A DNA stretch of 60,622 nucleotides, from positions 1 to 60,622 of the forward strand of contig CACJPA010000004.1 in NCBI GenBank assembly GCA_902595105.1. Direction: 5' to 3'. Under the pieces are notes generated by a model that saw only the letters and a list, made by a program, of their open reading frames with translations, was not told the origin of the DNA and made no database searches. Below are positions 1-6,114 of this stretch, in pieces. The translations under genes and the position numbers were made by a program. Within the stretch, counting starts at the first letter, position 1. Each line of letters begins with the position of its first letter. The stretch is from an uncultured Pelagibacteraceae bacterium (lineage in GTDB: Bacteria; Pseudomonadota; Alphaproteobacteria; Pelagibacterales; Pelagibacteraceae).

Positions 1-29
1 GACAGTGCCCCACCCTTGAGGGTTGCCAT
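1..29 (-). CDS. Start of a minus-strand reading frame cut by the left edge
   Basis: An ATG at 29 opens a frame reading MATLKGGAL and running off the edge. A purine-rich stretch (AAAGAAAAAGA) lies just upstream. Too little is present to name it. It continues the run of minus-strand small ORFs in this element. Confidence 0.25.
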
Positions 30-45
30 CTTATATCTTTTTCTT

Positions 46-117
46 TTATGCTGAGTTACCTGAGTAGCCTGAGATCCTCCTAATTTTCCTAATTTTTTTT
101 CTACTCAAATTACTCAT
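46..117 (-). CDS. Possible 23-residue basic peptide
   Basis: The frame runs from ATG at 117 to TAA at 46-48 and encodes a short peptide rich in Arg, Lys and Ser (starts MSNLSRKKIRKIRR). It lies 16 bases upstream of the frame cut by the left edge, so it could be a leader peptide. Coding status is uncertain; the only support is position and strand. Confidence 0.2.
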   Translation of the reverse strand: MSNLSRKKIRKIRRISGYSGNSA

Positions 118-275
118 CACTAGAAAAATAAAAATATAATTTTTTTAACCTTAAAAATTGCACCACAATGTGAACTTATGCAGGCGGAGGCTGAAATAAA
201 TCGGATAATTACCTGACCAAGAGGCGGTGTTTAGAAGGTTCAAAAAATAATTTTACTCAGCACCCTCAAATTGAT

Positions 276-389
276 TCATAAGAAAAATATATATGTTATA
301 GGTGATGCTATTACAGTTTTTGTAATTTGTGCTGAGCTGGTGAGTGGTTCACCCCGAGCTATTATCAGCTCAGTTAAACCCTGATTCAT
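276..389 (-). CDS. Small ORF, 37 residues, unknown function
   Basis: The frame starts at ATG 389 and ends at TGA 276-278. The product begins MNQGLTELIIARGEP and ends in a hydrophobic segment (ITYIFFL). It uses CTG, CGG, CTC, ACC and AGC codons that are rare in the neighbouring AT-rich genes. It follows the 67-residue Cys-rich ORF by 19 bases on the same strand. I do not recognise a family. The varied codon use argues for a real but foreign gene; conservation would have to decide. Confidence 0.3.
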   Translation of the reverse strand: MNQGLTELIIARGEPLTSSAQITKTVIASPITYIFFL

Positions 390-408
390 GGTCCTTGATT
401 AATGCTGC

Positions 409-612
409 TTAAATCGCTTGCGCCTGCTTCGCGTTAGCTGAATAACACCTCTTGCAACATGGACCTGTGTTATATTCGAACTCACTGAATTGTATTGTCA
501 TCTGACATTTGATCTCTTCAACAGATCCACAAAATAAACATCTGTCCTTTACAGGCTCCTCCCATAACGATTTATGATTTTCTCTTCCTTGTGAATTTTG
601 CCAAGATGCCAT
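409..612 (-). CDS. Small Cys-rich (zinc-ribbon-like) protein, 67 residues
   Basis: The protein has a CLFC motif at residues 25-28 and a CCKRC cluster at residues 52-56, a spacing that could bind one zinc ion in a ribbon or treble-clef fold. It is hydrophilic and has no signal peptide or membrane segment. It is the longest frame in the tRNA-Thr element and sits downstream of two shorter frames on the same strand. Codon use is more mixed than in the surrounding host genes, consistent with transfer. I cannot name a family. A nucleic-acid-binding or regulatory role is only a guess from the Cys pattern. Confidence 0.5.
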   Translation of the reverse strand: MASWQNSQGRENHKSLWEEPVKDRCLFCGSVEEIKCQMTIQFSEFEYNTGPCCKRCYSANAKQAQAI

Positions 613-625
613 TTGAAAAAAATTT

Positions 626-775
626 TTATAATATTTTTTTGGCCATCACAATATTTTTAAGAAAGTTTTGAACATGACTAGATCTATCCATCATTGACTT
701 TACAGATCTATATAGGGACTCCAAACTACTACAGGAAAGGTCGTTAAACGGACTCAGAGCTATTTTAAGACTCAT
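626..775 (-). CDS. Small ORF, 49 residues, unknown function
   Basis: The frame runs from ATG 775 to TAA 626-628. The product begins MSLKIALSPFNDLSC and reads like a short helical soluble protein (SLESLYRSVKSMMDRS in the middle). Its start overlaps the stop of the preceding small ORF as ATGA, a translational-coupling arrangement, and the Cys-rich 67-residue ORF starts 13 bases after its end. Codons such as CTG, CCG, TCC and GTC are unlike the host. The balanced composition and the ATGA junction support coding. The function is unknown. Confidence 0.4.
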   Translation of the reverse strand: MSLKIALSPFNDLSCSSLESLYRSVKSMMDRSSHVQNFLKNIVMAKKIL

Positions 776-876
776 TTAGGATCCATCTCGACATGTGAAC
801 CATGGTGAACCGATCCGAGCAACAGCGAGGATCTTAGGAGCTCCTGCATCATAGAAATACAACTGCAACGAGTCAT
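772..876 (-). CDS. Small ORF, 34 residues (or 25 from an internal ATG), unknown function
   Basis: Three in-frame ATGs (876, 852 and 849) precede a frame that ends TGA at 772-774. From 849 the product begins MQELLRSSLLLGSVHHG. The TGA overlaps the ATG of the next frame. I recognise no family. It is the first of the tandem small minus-strand frames at 276-876. Confidence 0.3.
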   Translation of the reverse strand: MTRCSCISMMQELLRSSLLLGSVHHGSHVEMDPK

Positions 877-1099
877 CTGATGCTAATTTTTTAAATATAA
901 AAACCGCATAAAGACTCAATTATTTAAAACTAAAACTTATTTTTTTCTTAAAGTAAAAACTCAATAAACATTGATTAATCAGAGCTAACAATATCGGGGT
1001 GTAGTCGATATGTAGTAGAAAAATATTTAGTAGATTCACATCATGCTAAAAGTGTTGTAATGTCTAGCAACGAAAGGAAAAATTTTTTGGATCTATAAA
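877..1099. other. Non-coding, AT-rich end of the tRNA-Thr element
   Basis: I see no convincing gene here. A repeated TGTAGT-type motif near 998-1015 (TGTAGTCGATATGTAGTAG) lies about 85 bases from the half-tRNA. It could be a recombinase arm site or nothing. A 12-codon plus-strand frame (about 1060-1098) is too short to call. Confidence 0.3.
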
Positions 1100-1144
1100 T
1101 TTGTAATCAATAGGTCCGCGGTTCGAATCCGTGCGGGGGCACCA
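1100..1144 (+). other. 3' half of tRNA-Thr(UGU), element attachment-site remnant
   Basis: The sequence matches a tRNA from the anticodon loop to CCA. It has loop TTTGTAA with anticodon TGT at 1102-1104, 3' anticodon stem 1107-1111, five-base variable loop 1112-1116, and T stem CGCGG/CCGTG around TTCGAAT at 1117-1133. These are followed by acceptor strand 1134-1140, discriminator A and CCA at 1142-1144. No D arm or 5' acceptor strand lies upstream, so it is a fragment. Such halves mark the far end of elements that integrate at the anticodon loop. The CDS at 1145-1582 ends immediately next to the CCA. Confidence 0.8.
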
Positions 1145-1582
1145 TCATTTTTTTATTTTCATTTTTTCACCTGTGCCATTCCAATAACCTTTTTTATAAA
1201 CTTCAGCATCCTTAGAATAATTTATAAATTGTAGAGCCTCTTCTCCCCAAATATTATCTGTTATGTTAATATCTTTTCTTTGATCTAAAACACCAATAGA
1301 AAAATGTTGCTCATCAATACTTGGTACTTTTATTCCAATTAAAGTTCCACAATTGGAACAAAATAAATTTATCATTGACCTACCATGATCAGTTTTTTTA
1401 TCTTCGTAAGAGGTTGGTTTTTTACCTAAATATTTTATTTCTTTTTCATTAAATAAGACAAATGATCTAAAAGCACTTCCACTTGTTTTTTGACACCAAT
1501 TACAGTTACAGTTTACTTTCCAAGTAGGCTTACCCTTTATTTCAAAAGATATATCTTCACACTTACAACGACCACTATACAT
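1145..1582 (-). CDS. GFA / CENP-V family zinc protein
   Basis: This 145-residue protein shows the full cysteine pattern of the GFA (glutathione-dependent formaldehyde-activating enzyme-like) fold. It has CKC at residues 6-8, CNCNWC at 25-30 and CSNC at 75-78, which bind two zinc ions in characterised members. The length is typical. Family members are small cytoplasmic proteins; a few are linked to formaldehyde-glutathione adducts, but most have no proven substrate. It ends one base after the tRNA-Thr remnant and lies just downstream of nadK with 11 bases between, so the two may share a transcript. Family assignment is firm; the substrate is unknown. Confidence 0.85.
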   Translation of the reverse strand: MYSGRCKCEDISFEIKGKPTWKVNCNCNWCQKTSGSAFRSFVLFNEKEIKYLGKKPTSYEDKKTDHGRSMINLFCSNCGTLIGIKVPSIDEQHFSIGVLDQRKDINITDNIWGEEALQFINYSKDAEVYKKGYWNGTGEKMKIKK

Positions 1583-1593
1583 ACTTTTAGCTT

Positions 1594-2364
1594 TTAATTA
1601 GTTTCTTTTCTTAGCTGTTCAATTTTAATTTTTTTTTGCAAACTCCTATTTTTATCATAAAGAAGATTAAACTTAATTTTATTATTAGTTTTTACAGTAA
1701 TTGATTTAGCATTCCTTACTTCTAAATTATCTGCTACTGCACTTATAGGTCTTTTTGAAGAATTTAAGTTTATAATAACAATTTTAGTTTTATCATTTAC
1801 AATTTTACCCTTCCATCTTCTAGGTCTAAACGCACTTATTGGTGATATTGATAATTTTTTTGAATGAAGACTTAAGATTGGTCCATGAACTGAAAGATTA
1901 TAAGCCGTGCTTCCGGCGGGTGTTGATACTAATACACCATCTGAAACTAATTTTTTAATTATTTGTTTTGAACCTTGCTTAATTGACAATGATGCAGCCT
2001 GTCTACTTTGTCTAAGAACAGATACTTCATTAATTGCTATAGATTTTCTAATTTGATTATTTTTAGTTTTAACTTCCATTTCTAGAGGAGAAATTGTAAC
2101 CAAATTCACTTTAGATAAATTTTTAATAATATCTTTTGATGAAAATTTATTCATAAGAAATCCATAATTTCCAGAATTTATTCCATAAAAATGTTTGTTA
2201 GAATTTTTATTCTTTTTAAGTGTTTGAAGCATAAAACCATCACCTCCAATAACAATAATAAGATTTTTTCTATTAAATTTATTAGATTTGATTTTATTTA
2301 TTAATATATTTTTAATCTTTATAGATTTTTTATTTTTATCAGAAATTATTTGTAATTTGCTCAT
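1594..2364 (-). CDS. nadK: NAD kinase
   Basis: NAD kinase phosphorylates NAD to NADP in the cytoplasm and is the cell's source of NADP. The 256-residue protein has the GGDG signature at residues 40-43, NYGFL at 66-70, the NE pair at 112-113 and the Gly-rich TPAGSTAYNLS loop at 148-158, in the order expected. The length is normal for a bacterial enzyme. The start codon lies only four bases from the 3' end of the tRNA-Leu gene on the same strand, so it may be transcribed from the tRNA promoter or from inside the tRNA region. Confidence 0.93.
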   Translation of the reverse strand: MSKLQIISDKNKKSIKIKNILINKIKSNKFNRKNLIIVIGGDGFMLQTLKKNKNSNKHFYGINSGNYGFLMNKFSSKDIIKNLSKVNLVTISPLEMEVKTKNNQIRKSIAINEVSVLRQSRQAASLSIKQGSKQIIKKLVSDGVLVSTPAGSTAYNLSVHGPILSLHSKKLSISPISAFRPRRWKGKIVNDKTKIVIINLNSSKRPISAVADNLEVRNAKSITVKTNNKIKFNLLYDKNRSLQKKIKIEQLRKETN

Positions 2365-2368
2365 TTAG

Positions 2369-2454
2369 TGGTGCCCTCGGCCAGACTCGAACTGGCACTC
2401 CGCAAGCGGCAAGGATTTTAAGTCCTTTGTGTCTACCAATTTCACCACGAGGGC
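2369..2454 (-). tRNA. tRNA-Leu(UAA)
   Basis: The 86 bases fold as a class II tRNA. Acceptor stem GCCCTCG/CGAGGGC is formed by 2448-2454 and 2373-2379. The discriminator is A and CCA is encoded (2369-2371). The anticodon stem AAGGA/TCCTT encloses loop CTTAAAA with anticodon TAA, and a long variable arm is typical of leucine. The 5' half (2416-2454) plus 11 bases upstream is repeated exactly at 4738-4787, so this gene is the attachment site of the insertion on its 5' side. Confidence 0.97.
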
Positions 2455-2465
2455 ATTAATGAATT
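2416..2465. repeat. 50 bp direct repeat, tRNA-proximal copy (att-like)
   Basis: This is identical over 50 bases to 4738-4787, in the same orientation. It covers the 5' half of tRNA-Leu(UAA) from the anticodon loop to the 5' end plus 11 bases upstream. The two copies are 2322 bp apart and bracket the protease gene. Perfect identity over the non-genic 11 bases points to site-specific recombination or recent duplication, not selection on the tRNA. Confidence 0.88.
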
Positions 2466-2472
2466 CCATGAG

Positions 2473-2501
2473 TATTTATGCTAATATTTATAATTGAACA
2501 A
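2473..2501 (-). promoter_or_regulatory. Candidate promoter of tRNA-Leu, supplied by the insertion
   Basis: On the minus strand TTGTTC (2496-2501) and TAAATA (2473-2478) are separated by 17 bases. The -10 ends 18 bases before the tRNA 5' end. It lies outside the 50 bp repeat on the insertion side, so it is not the promoter originally next to the tRNA; the equivalent at the displaced end is 4793-4820. Confidence 0.45.
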
Positions 2502-2533
2502 GTCCTATAAGTAAAATTTTTTTATTTTATCTC

Positions 2534-2558
2534 TTTAGGTACTGGTTTGGTACTGGTT
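2534..2558. repeat. 25 bp direct repeat, copy 1, flanking the protease gene
   Basis: This 25-base sequence occurs again at 4590-4614 in the same orientation, 2056 bp away. Each copy itself contains a tandem GGTACTGG pair separated by three T's. Copy 1 is 21 bases downstream of the protease stop codon and copy 2 is 15 bases upstream of its start, so the repeats delimit exactly one gene. The paired internal motif resembles arm-type recombinase sites, which is inference. Confidence 0.85.
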
Positions 2559-2579
2559 GTCCTAGAATATCCTACAATT

Positions 2580-4574
2580 TTATTTTAAAAAACTTTTGAC
2601 TTCATCAAAATGAACTGCAAAATTTAAACCTTCATTTTCATTTTTTGATAAGCCTTGAGTATTTACTCCAACCACTTTATTTTTATAAAATAGAGGTCCA
2701 CCAGAATTACCTGGATTAATAGCTGCATCTGTTTGAATAAATAAAACGTTTGGGGTCCCTAAAACATCATATGTGCTAGCATACTTTCTTATTGCGCTTA
2801 CTGTGCCTTTAGAAAGCGAAAATTTTAGACCTCTAGGATGACCCAAAGCTTCAACCTCACTTCCTTGTTCAAGTTGTCCATTGAAAAATCTAACTGGCTT
2901 ACCTCTTTTATTCACTTTAAGAAGAGCTAAATCCTTTGATAAGTCCTTTTTAATAAGTCTCGCCGAAAAATTTTTTTTATTAATATCTTCTACGGTTATA
3001 TTAAGAGAATTTTCTACTACATGATAATTTGTAAGTATTAAATTTGAAGAAACATAAAAACCTGCTCCCATACCTTCATTAGTTTTGATTACAACAACAC
3101 TATTAAATCTATTGTCTTTTGATGTTTTTAGATTAGATGTATCAGATACAGAATCTTCCAAATCAACTTTAGCTATTTTAATCTCTTTAAGTCTAGAAAC
3201 TATTTCACTCTGTTTACTTATAAGTTTAAATTTACCTTCGTTGTTGATTTTTTTAAAAAGATTTAAATATTGAATATTAGAGAATTTGCTGTTTTGCCAA
3301 TTACTGATTAAATTCGTACTATCATATTTATTTTTTAACTTGTCATAATTCTTATCTTTAGCATTTATGCCATTTGAGGTTCTAAATTTTTTTGTTTCAA
3401 AAAAAATAATATCTTTCTCCTCAAATTTACTATTATTAAATTTTATAACTTTAAATACGGCTTCCTTTTTGGCTTCAACTTCCTGCTCAACATACTCGTA
3501 AGATTGGTATTTTGGTTTTGAGATTTCACCAGGTGTATTTTCAAGTTCATTTATACTTTTTTGCAACTTCTCTTCTAAAGATCTATAATTATCTTTAGCT
3601 TTACCTAAAGCTACTGCTGCAGCTATTGCTTTTGCACTACACAAAAAATCCATACAAGTAATACTTAAATAATAATTATTTTCTGCATTTGCACTTTCTA
3701 CTCTTCTCCATGCTAAAATTCTTTGTCTATCAAGATTATTTATTTCAGTCTCTAACTTTGCCAACTTTGGATTTAATACATAGATCTCACCTACTTTCAT
3801 TTGAGATTTTTTTTTAATTTGATTAATTACATTTGATGTCGCAATGTAATCAGCCTCTGTTAAAAAATAAATTTCTTTATATTTATTTATAAGATTATTA
3901 AAATTATTTTTATCAATTTCATTTAAACTAATAAGATTTATCTCATTTAAATTATCTATTTCTGGGAAAAGATGTGATTTATCAATATTTTTTTTTATTT
4001 TAACTAGTGTAGTATAATCTGTAATACCTACTTCAATTTTTTTTCTTTTTTTTTCTTCAATTGCTGCTTTTTTTCTTTTTTCCGCTTCTTCCTTTGCTTT
4101 AATTTCTGCTAGACGTTTTTCTTCTTCAATTCTTTTTTTTTCTGCTTTATCTTTTTCTATTTGTTCTGGTGTTCTGGTTTCAAAATCTCTAGACGAAAAT
4201 TCAATTATTATTGATTTCTGTTTACCAATTTTCTTATTAAATTTTTTTTTTGGTATTTTGTTTGCTATAAAATCATATAAAATTTCTCTTGCTACAGAAG
4301 AATTAAGCGCACATATAAATCTAAAATTTTTTTTTCTAAAACCAGTGGGTAGTGGATTGCCTTTGTACCAATCATTTTTAAAATGAAACGTATTTTTTTT
4401 ATATTTAGCACAATGTCTTTTAGCAATATCAAACCTCACATTTGGATTTTTTGAGTCTTTATTACTTACGTAAATATACTGAGGTGAAGATTGAAGTTTT
4501 TTGTTTCCTATTAATGCATATGCATCAAACGAAAAAAATAAAACAAACGTAAAATAAATAATAATTTTTTTCAC
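2580..4574 (-). CDS. Secreted trypsin-like serine protease with coiled-coil N-terminal region
   Basis: The 664-residue protein starts with a signal peptide (about residues 1-20, ending DAYA). A domain with two cysteines follows, then a charged Lys/Glu-rich coiled coil (about 135-180), a long helical region and, from about 493, a chymotrypsin-fold protease domain of the DegP/HtrA type. The catalytic triad is visible as His518 (NYHVV), Asp548 (KDLALL) and Ser624 (GNSGGP). No PDZ domain follows; the protein stops at the end of the protease domain. It should act in the periplasm. It is the only gene inside the insertion bounded by the nested direct repeats, so it is the element's cargo. The substrate is unknown; proteolytic defence or envelope quality control are possible guesses. 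Confidence 0.85.
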   Translation of the reverse strand: MKKIIIYFTFVLFFSFDAYALIGNKKLQSSPQYIYVSNKDSKNPNVRFDIAKRHCAKYKKNTFHFKNDWYKGNPLPTGFRKKNFRFICALNSSVAREILYDFIANKIPKKKFNKKIGKQKSIIIEFSSRDFETRTPEQIEKDKAEKKRIEEEKRLAEIKAKEEAEKRKKAAIEEKKRKKIEVGITDYTTLVKIKKNIDKSHLFPEIDNLNEINLISLNEIDKNNFNNLINKYKEIYFLTEADYIATSNVINQIKKKSQMKVGEIYVLNPKLAKLETEINNLDRQRILAWRRVESANAENNYYLSITCMDFLCSAKAIAAAVALGKAKDNYRSLEEKLQKSINELENTPGEISKPKYQSYEYVEQEVEAKKEAVFKVIKFNNSKFEEKDIIFFETKKFRTSNGINAKDKNYDKLKNKYDSTNLISNWQNSKFSNIQYLNLFKKINNEGKFKLISKQSEIVSRLKEIKIAKVDLEDSVSDTSNLKTSKDNRFNSVVVIKTNEGMGAGFYVSSNLILTNYHVVENSLNITVEDINKKNFSARLIKKDLSKDLALLKVNKRGKPVRFFNGQLEQGSEVEALGHPRGLKFSLSKGTVSAIRKYASTYDVLGTPNVLFIQTDAAINPGNSGGPLFYKNKVVGVNTQGLSKNENEGLNFAVHFDEVKSFLK

Positions 4575-4589
4575 AATATATAATATCTT

Positions 4590-4614
4590 TTTAGGTACTG
4601 GTTTGGTACTGGTT
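4590..4614. repeat. 25 bp direct repeat, copy 2
   Basis: It is identical to 2534-2558 and lies directly upstream of the protease start codon, so it may overlap that gene's promoter region. It contains the same tandem GGTACTGG pair. Confidence 0.85.
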
Positions 4615-4729
4615 TCGAAGTGTTAAAAAGCTATTTTATTACTTATATTTATTAATAAAATTTAAATTTATTTAATTGTTAGGTATCTCAGACTACCGCA
4701 GACCACCATAGATTAACTAAAAAGTGAAT

Positions 4730-4776
4730 CCCTCGGCTTTTAAGTCCTTTGTGTCTACCAATTTCACCACGAGGGC
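4730..4776 (-). pseudogene. Displaced tRNA-Leu remnant
   Basis: Read on the minus strand, this begins exactly like tRNA-Leu(UAA) through the anticodon-loop sequence CTTAAAA. It then jumps to GCCGAGGG, which matches the tRNA's 3' acceptor side. About 34 internal bases (3' anticodon stem, variable arm, T arm) are missing and the CCA end is replaced by ATTCA. It cannot be a working tRNA. It is either the half displaced by integration with a chance 8-base match, or a whole duplicated tRNA with an internal deletion. Confidence 0.8.
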
Positions 4777-4787
4777 ATTAATGAATT
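4738..4787. repeat. 50 bp direct repeat, distal copy (att-like)
   Basis: It is a perfect match to 2416-2465. It marks the outer boundary of the insertion. The next gene ends 33 bases further on, and a promoter-like pair sits between. Confidence 0.88.
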
Positions 4788-4792
4788 TCACT

Positions 4793-4820
4793 GTTATATC
4801 CACAATTATTTATAACTCAA
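4793..4820 (-). promoter_or_regulatory. Probable original tRNA-Leu promoter, now stranded
   Basis: On the minus strand TTGAGT (4815-4820) and TATAAC (4793-4798) are 16 bases apart, 17 bases before the 5' end of the tRNA remnant. This matches the spacing seen at the intact tRNA. If active it would transcribe the remnant and read towards the protease gene. Confidence 0.4.
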
Positions 4821-6113
4821 CTATATTAAATTATATTGATAATCTCTAGCTTCTATTACCTCTTTAGGCAAATTAAGCTCAACATCACCAATTTTTATTA
4901 TTTCATCTTTACTGATATTTTTTTTCAATATTGCACTATCTGTTAAACCAAGTGGTAATACTTTTTCATTTTTCGAATTTTGAGATGTAATTAATTTACC
5001 TCTTGCACAAAACCCTCCTTCTCCGTCAAGCTTTTCACCAACTTTTAAATCTATTTTTGCAACACTTGCAACATCTGCATTATATTTCTTCGTATAACCT
5101 GTTGCTCTGTTATCAAGAGCTATAGAATATATAGACTGAGCAAGTTCTAAACCAATATAATGATAAGGTCTCCATATTGCTGAGTAGTTTCCAGAAGAAT
5201 CTGTAACCATACCGTAATCTCTAAAACAATTTCTTACATATTCATTTTGAGCTTTAATAACGATATAAACGCCCCATCTCAAATCATTGGGAATATCTTT
5301 TTTATGTAAATCAATACTTGATATAACTTCAACTTGACCTTCAAAATCAATCAATCCACCCTCTTGTTTTGGTATTAATTTTTTTGCAATGTCATAAACC
5401 CCAACTGGAGGAAAAGTTAAGCCGTTAGAAGGACATTTAAGATTTGCAGCATTACTTACCGCACACATTTCAATTGCAGATTTATCACCACATAAAAAAC
5501 TATTGAACATTTTAGGATTCATTCCTGATTCATTCTCTGCTCTTTCTTTAGTTAAGCCATAGTAACCCCAAACTGTATCAGGTGTGGAATATTCAAAACT
5601 TGGATGATATTTTGTTCCTTTTCCAGCACAAATAACTTCAAAACCATTAAGTCTAGCCCATTCAATTTGTTCTAAAATTAATGAAGGTTGGTCACCATAA
5701 GCCATCGAACAAATAACTCCGTTTTCTTTAGCTAAATCTGATAAATATTTTCCACATGTGACATCTGCTTCTACATTAACTAAAATTAAATGTTTCTTTT
5801 CTTTTAAAATCTTTGTTGCATGGACAGTACCTACAATAGGGTTTCCTGTTGCTTCAATAAAAATTTCAATATTTCTATCTAAAATTTCGTCAATAGAATT
5901 TGAAAAATTAATTTTATTTACCTCTTTTTCACTTATTCCACTTTTTAAACAATTTTTTTTTGCTTGATCAATATTAAGATCAACTATGCTATCAATCTCA
6001 ATTTTATTTAAGTTTGAATATTGAGATAAAAACATGCTTACAAATTTTCCACATCCAATAAAACCTACTTTTATAGGATCTTTTCGCTCTTCTAATTTTG
6101 TGTGTAAAAACAT
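4821..6113 (-). CDS. NAD(P)-dependent oxidoreductase with C-terminal SAF domain (homoserine-dehydrogenase-like)
   Basis: The 430-residue protein opens with a Rossmann fold (VGFIGCG at residues 16-22) followed by a homoserine-dehydrogenase-like region. It ends in a SAF-type domain (about 340-430, with the VGEKLDGEGG and ISKDEIIKIGD strands typical of SAF). Proteins of this architecture are widespread in alphaproteobacteria and usually annotated only as SAF-domain oxidoreductases; the physiological substrate is not established. The gene starts one base after the stop of the membrane-protein gene at 6115, so the two are probably co-transcribed. The fold is clear; the reaction is not. Confidence 0.8.
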   Translation of the reverse strand: MFLHTKLEERKDPIKVGFIGCGKFVSMFLSQYSNLNKIEIDSIVDLNIDQAKKNCLKSGISEKEVNKINFSNSIDEILDRNIEIFIEATGNPIVGTVHATKILKEKKHLILVNVEADVTCGKYLSDLAKENGVICSMAYGDQPSLILEQIEWARLNGFEVICAGKGTKYHPSFEYSTPDTVWGYYGLTKERAENESGMNPKMFNSFLCGDKSAIEMCAVSNAANLKCPSNGLTFPPVGVYDIAKKLIPKQEGGLIDFEGQVEVISSIDLHKKDIPNDLRWGVYIVIKAQNEYVRNCFRDYGMVTDSSGNYSAIWRPYHYIGLELAQSIYSIALDNRATGYTKKYNADVASVAKIDLKVGEKLDGEGGFCARGKLITSQNSKNEKVLPLGLTDSAILKKNISKDEIIKIGDVELNLPKEVIEARDYQYNLI

Positions 6114-6114
6114 T

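Larger units (their letters stand above)
1..1099. mobile_element. Right end of a tRNA-Thr-integrated genomic element (partial)
   Basis: This stretch lies between the left edge and a 3' half-tRNA-Thr at 1100-1144, the arrangement left when an element recombines at a tRNA anticodon loop. The full tRNA and the other end would lie off the left edge. The sequence is richer in G+C than the neighbouring genes in places (about 330-610 and 700-870). It carries only very small reading frames, nearly all on the minus strand, and no recognisable integrase. The tRNA fragment is seen directly; calling the rest an integrated element is inference. Confidence 0.55.
2416..4787. mobile_element. Single-gene insertion in tRNA-Leu with nested direct repeats
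   Basis: The unit runs from one 50 bp tRNA-Leu-derived repeat to the other (2322 bp period) and contains a second pair of 25 bp direct repeats (2056 bp period) around one gene. No integrase, transposase or terminal inverted repeat is present, so mobility would need an enzyme supplied in trans. Near the distal end (about 4690-4710) there is a further imperfect tandem CAGACTACCG / CAGACCACCA. The repeats are seen directly; that the unit was mobile is inference. Confidence 0.7.

Noticed and set aside
334-376. Hairpin (CTGAGCTG ... CAGCTCAG) as a structured RNA gene
   Set aside because: It lies within a small minus-strand frame, has no T-run or promoter pair, and matches no known RNA motif.
1060-1144. 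Two-piece (permuted) tmRNA acceptor segment, as found in alphaproteobacteria
   Set aside because: The bases 1100-1111 match a tRNA anticodon loop and stem with anticodon TGT, and no tag-coding segment follows; the gene at 1145 is a protein on the other strand.
2416-4787. Integron-type gene cassette
   Set aside because: No attC-like imperfect inverted repeat and no IntI; the repeats are direct, and the outer pair derives from a tRNA.
2416-4787. Insertion sequence or transposon
   Set aside because: No terminal inverted repeats, transposase or short target-site duplication; the 50 bp repeat is a tRNA half.
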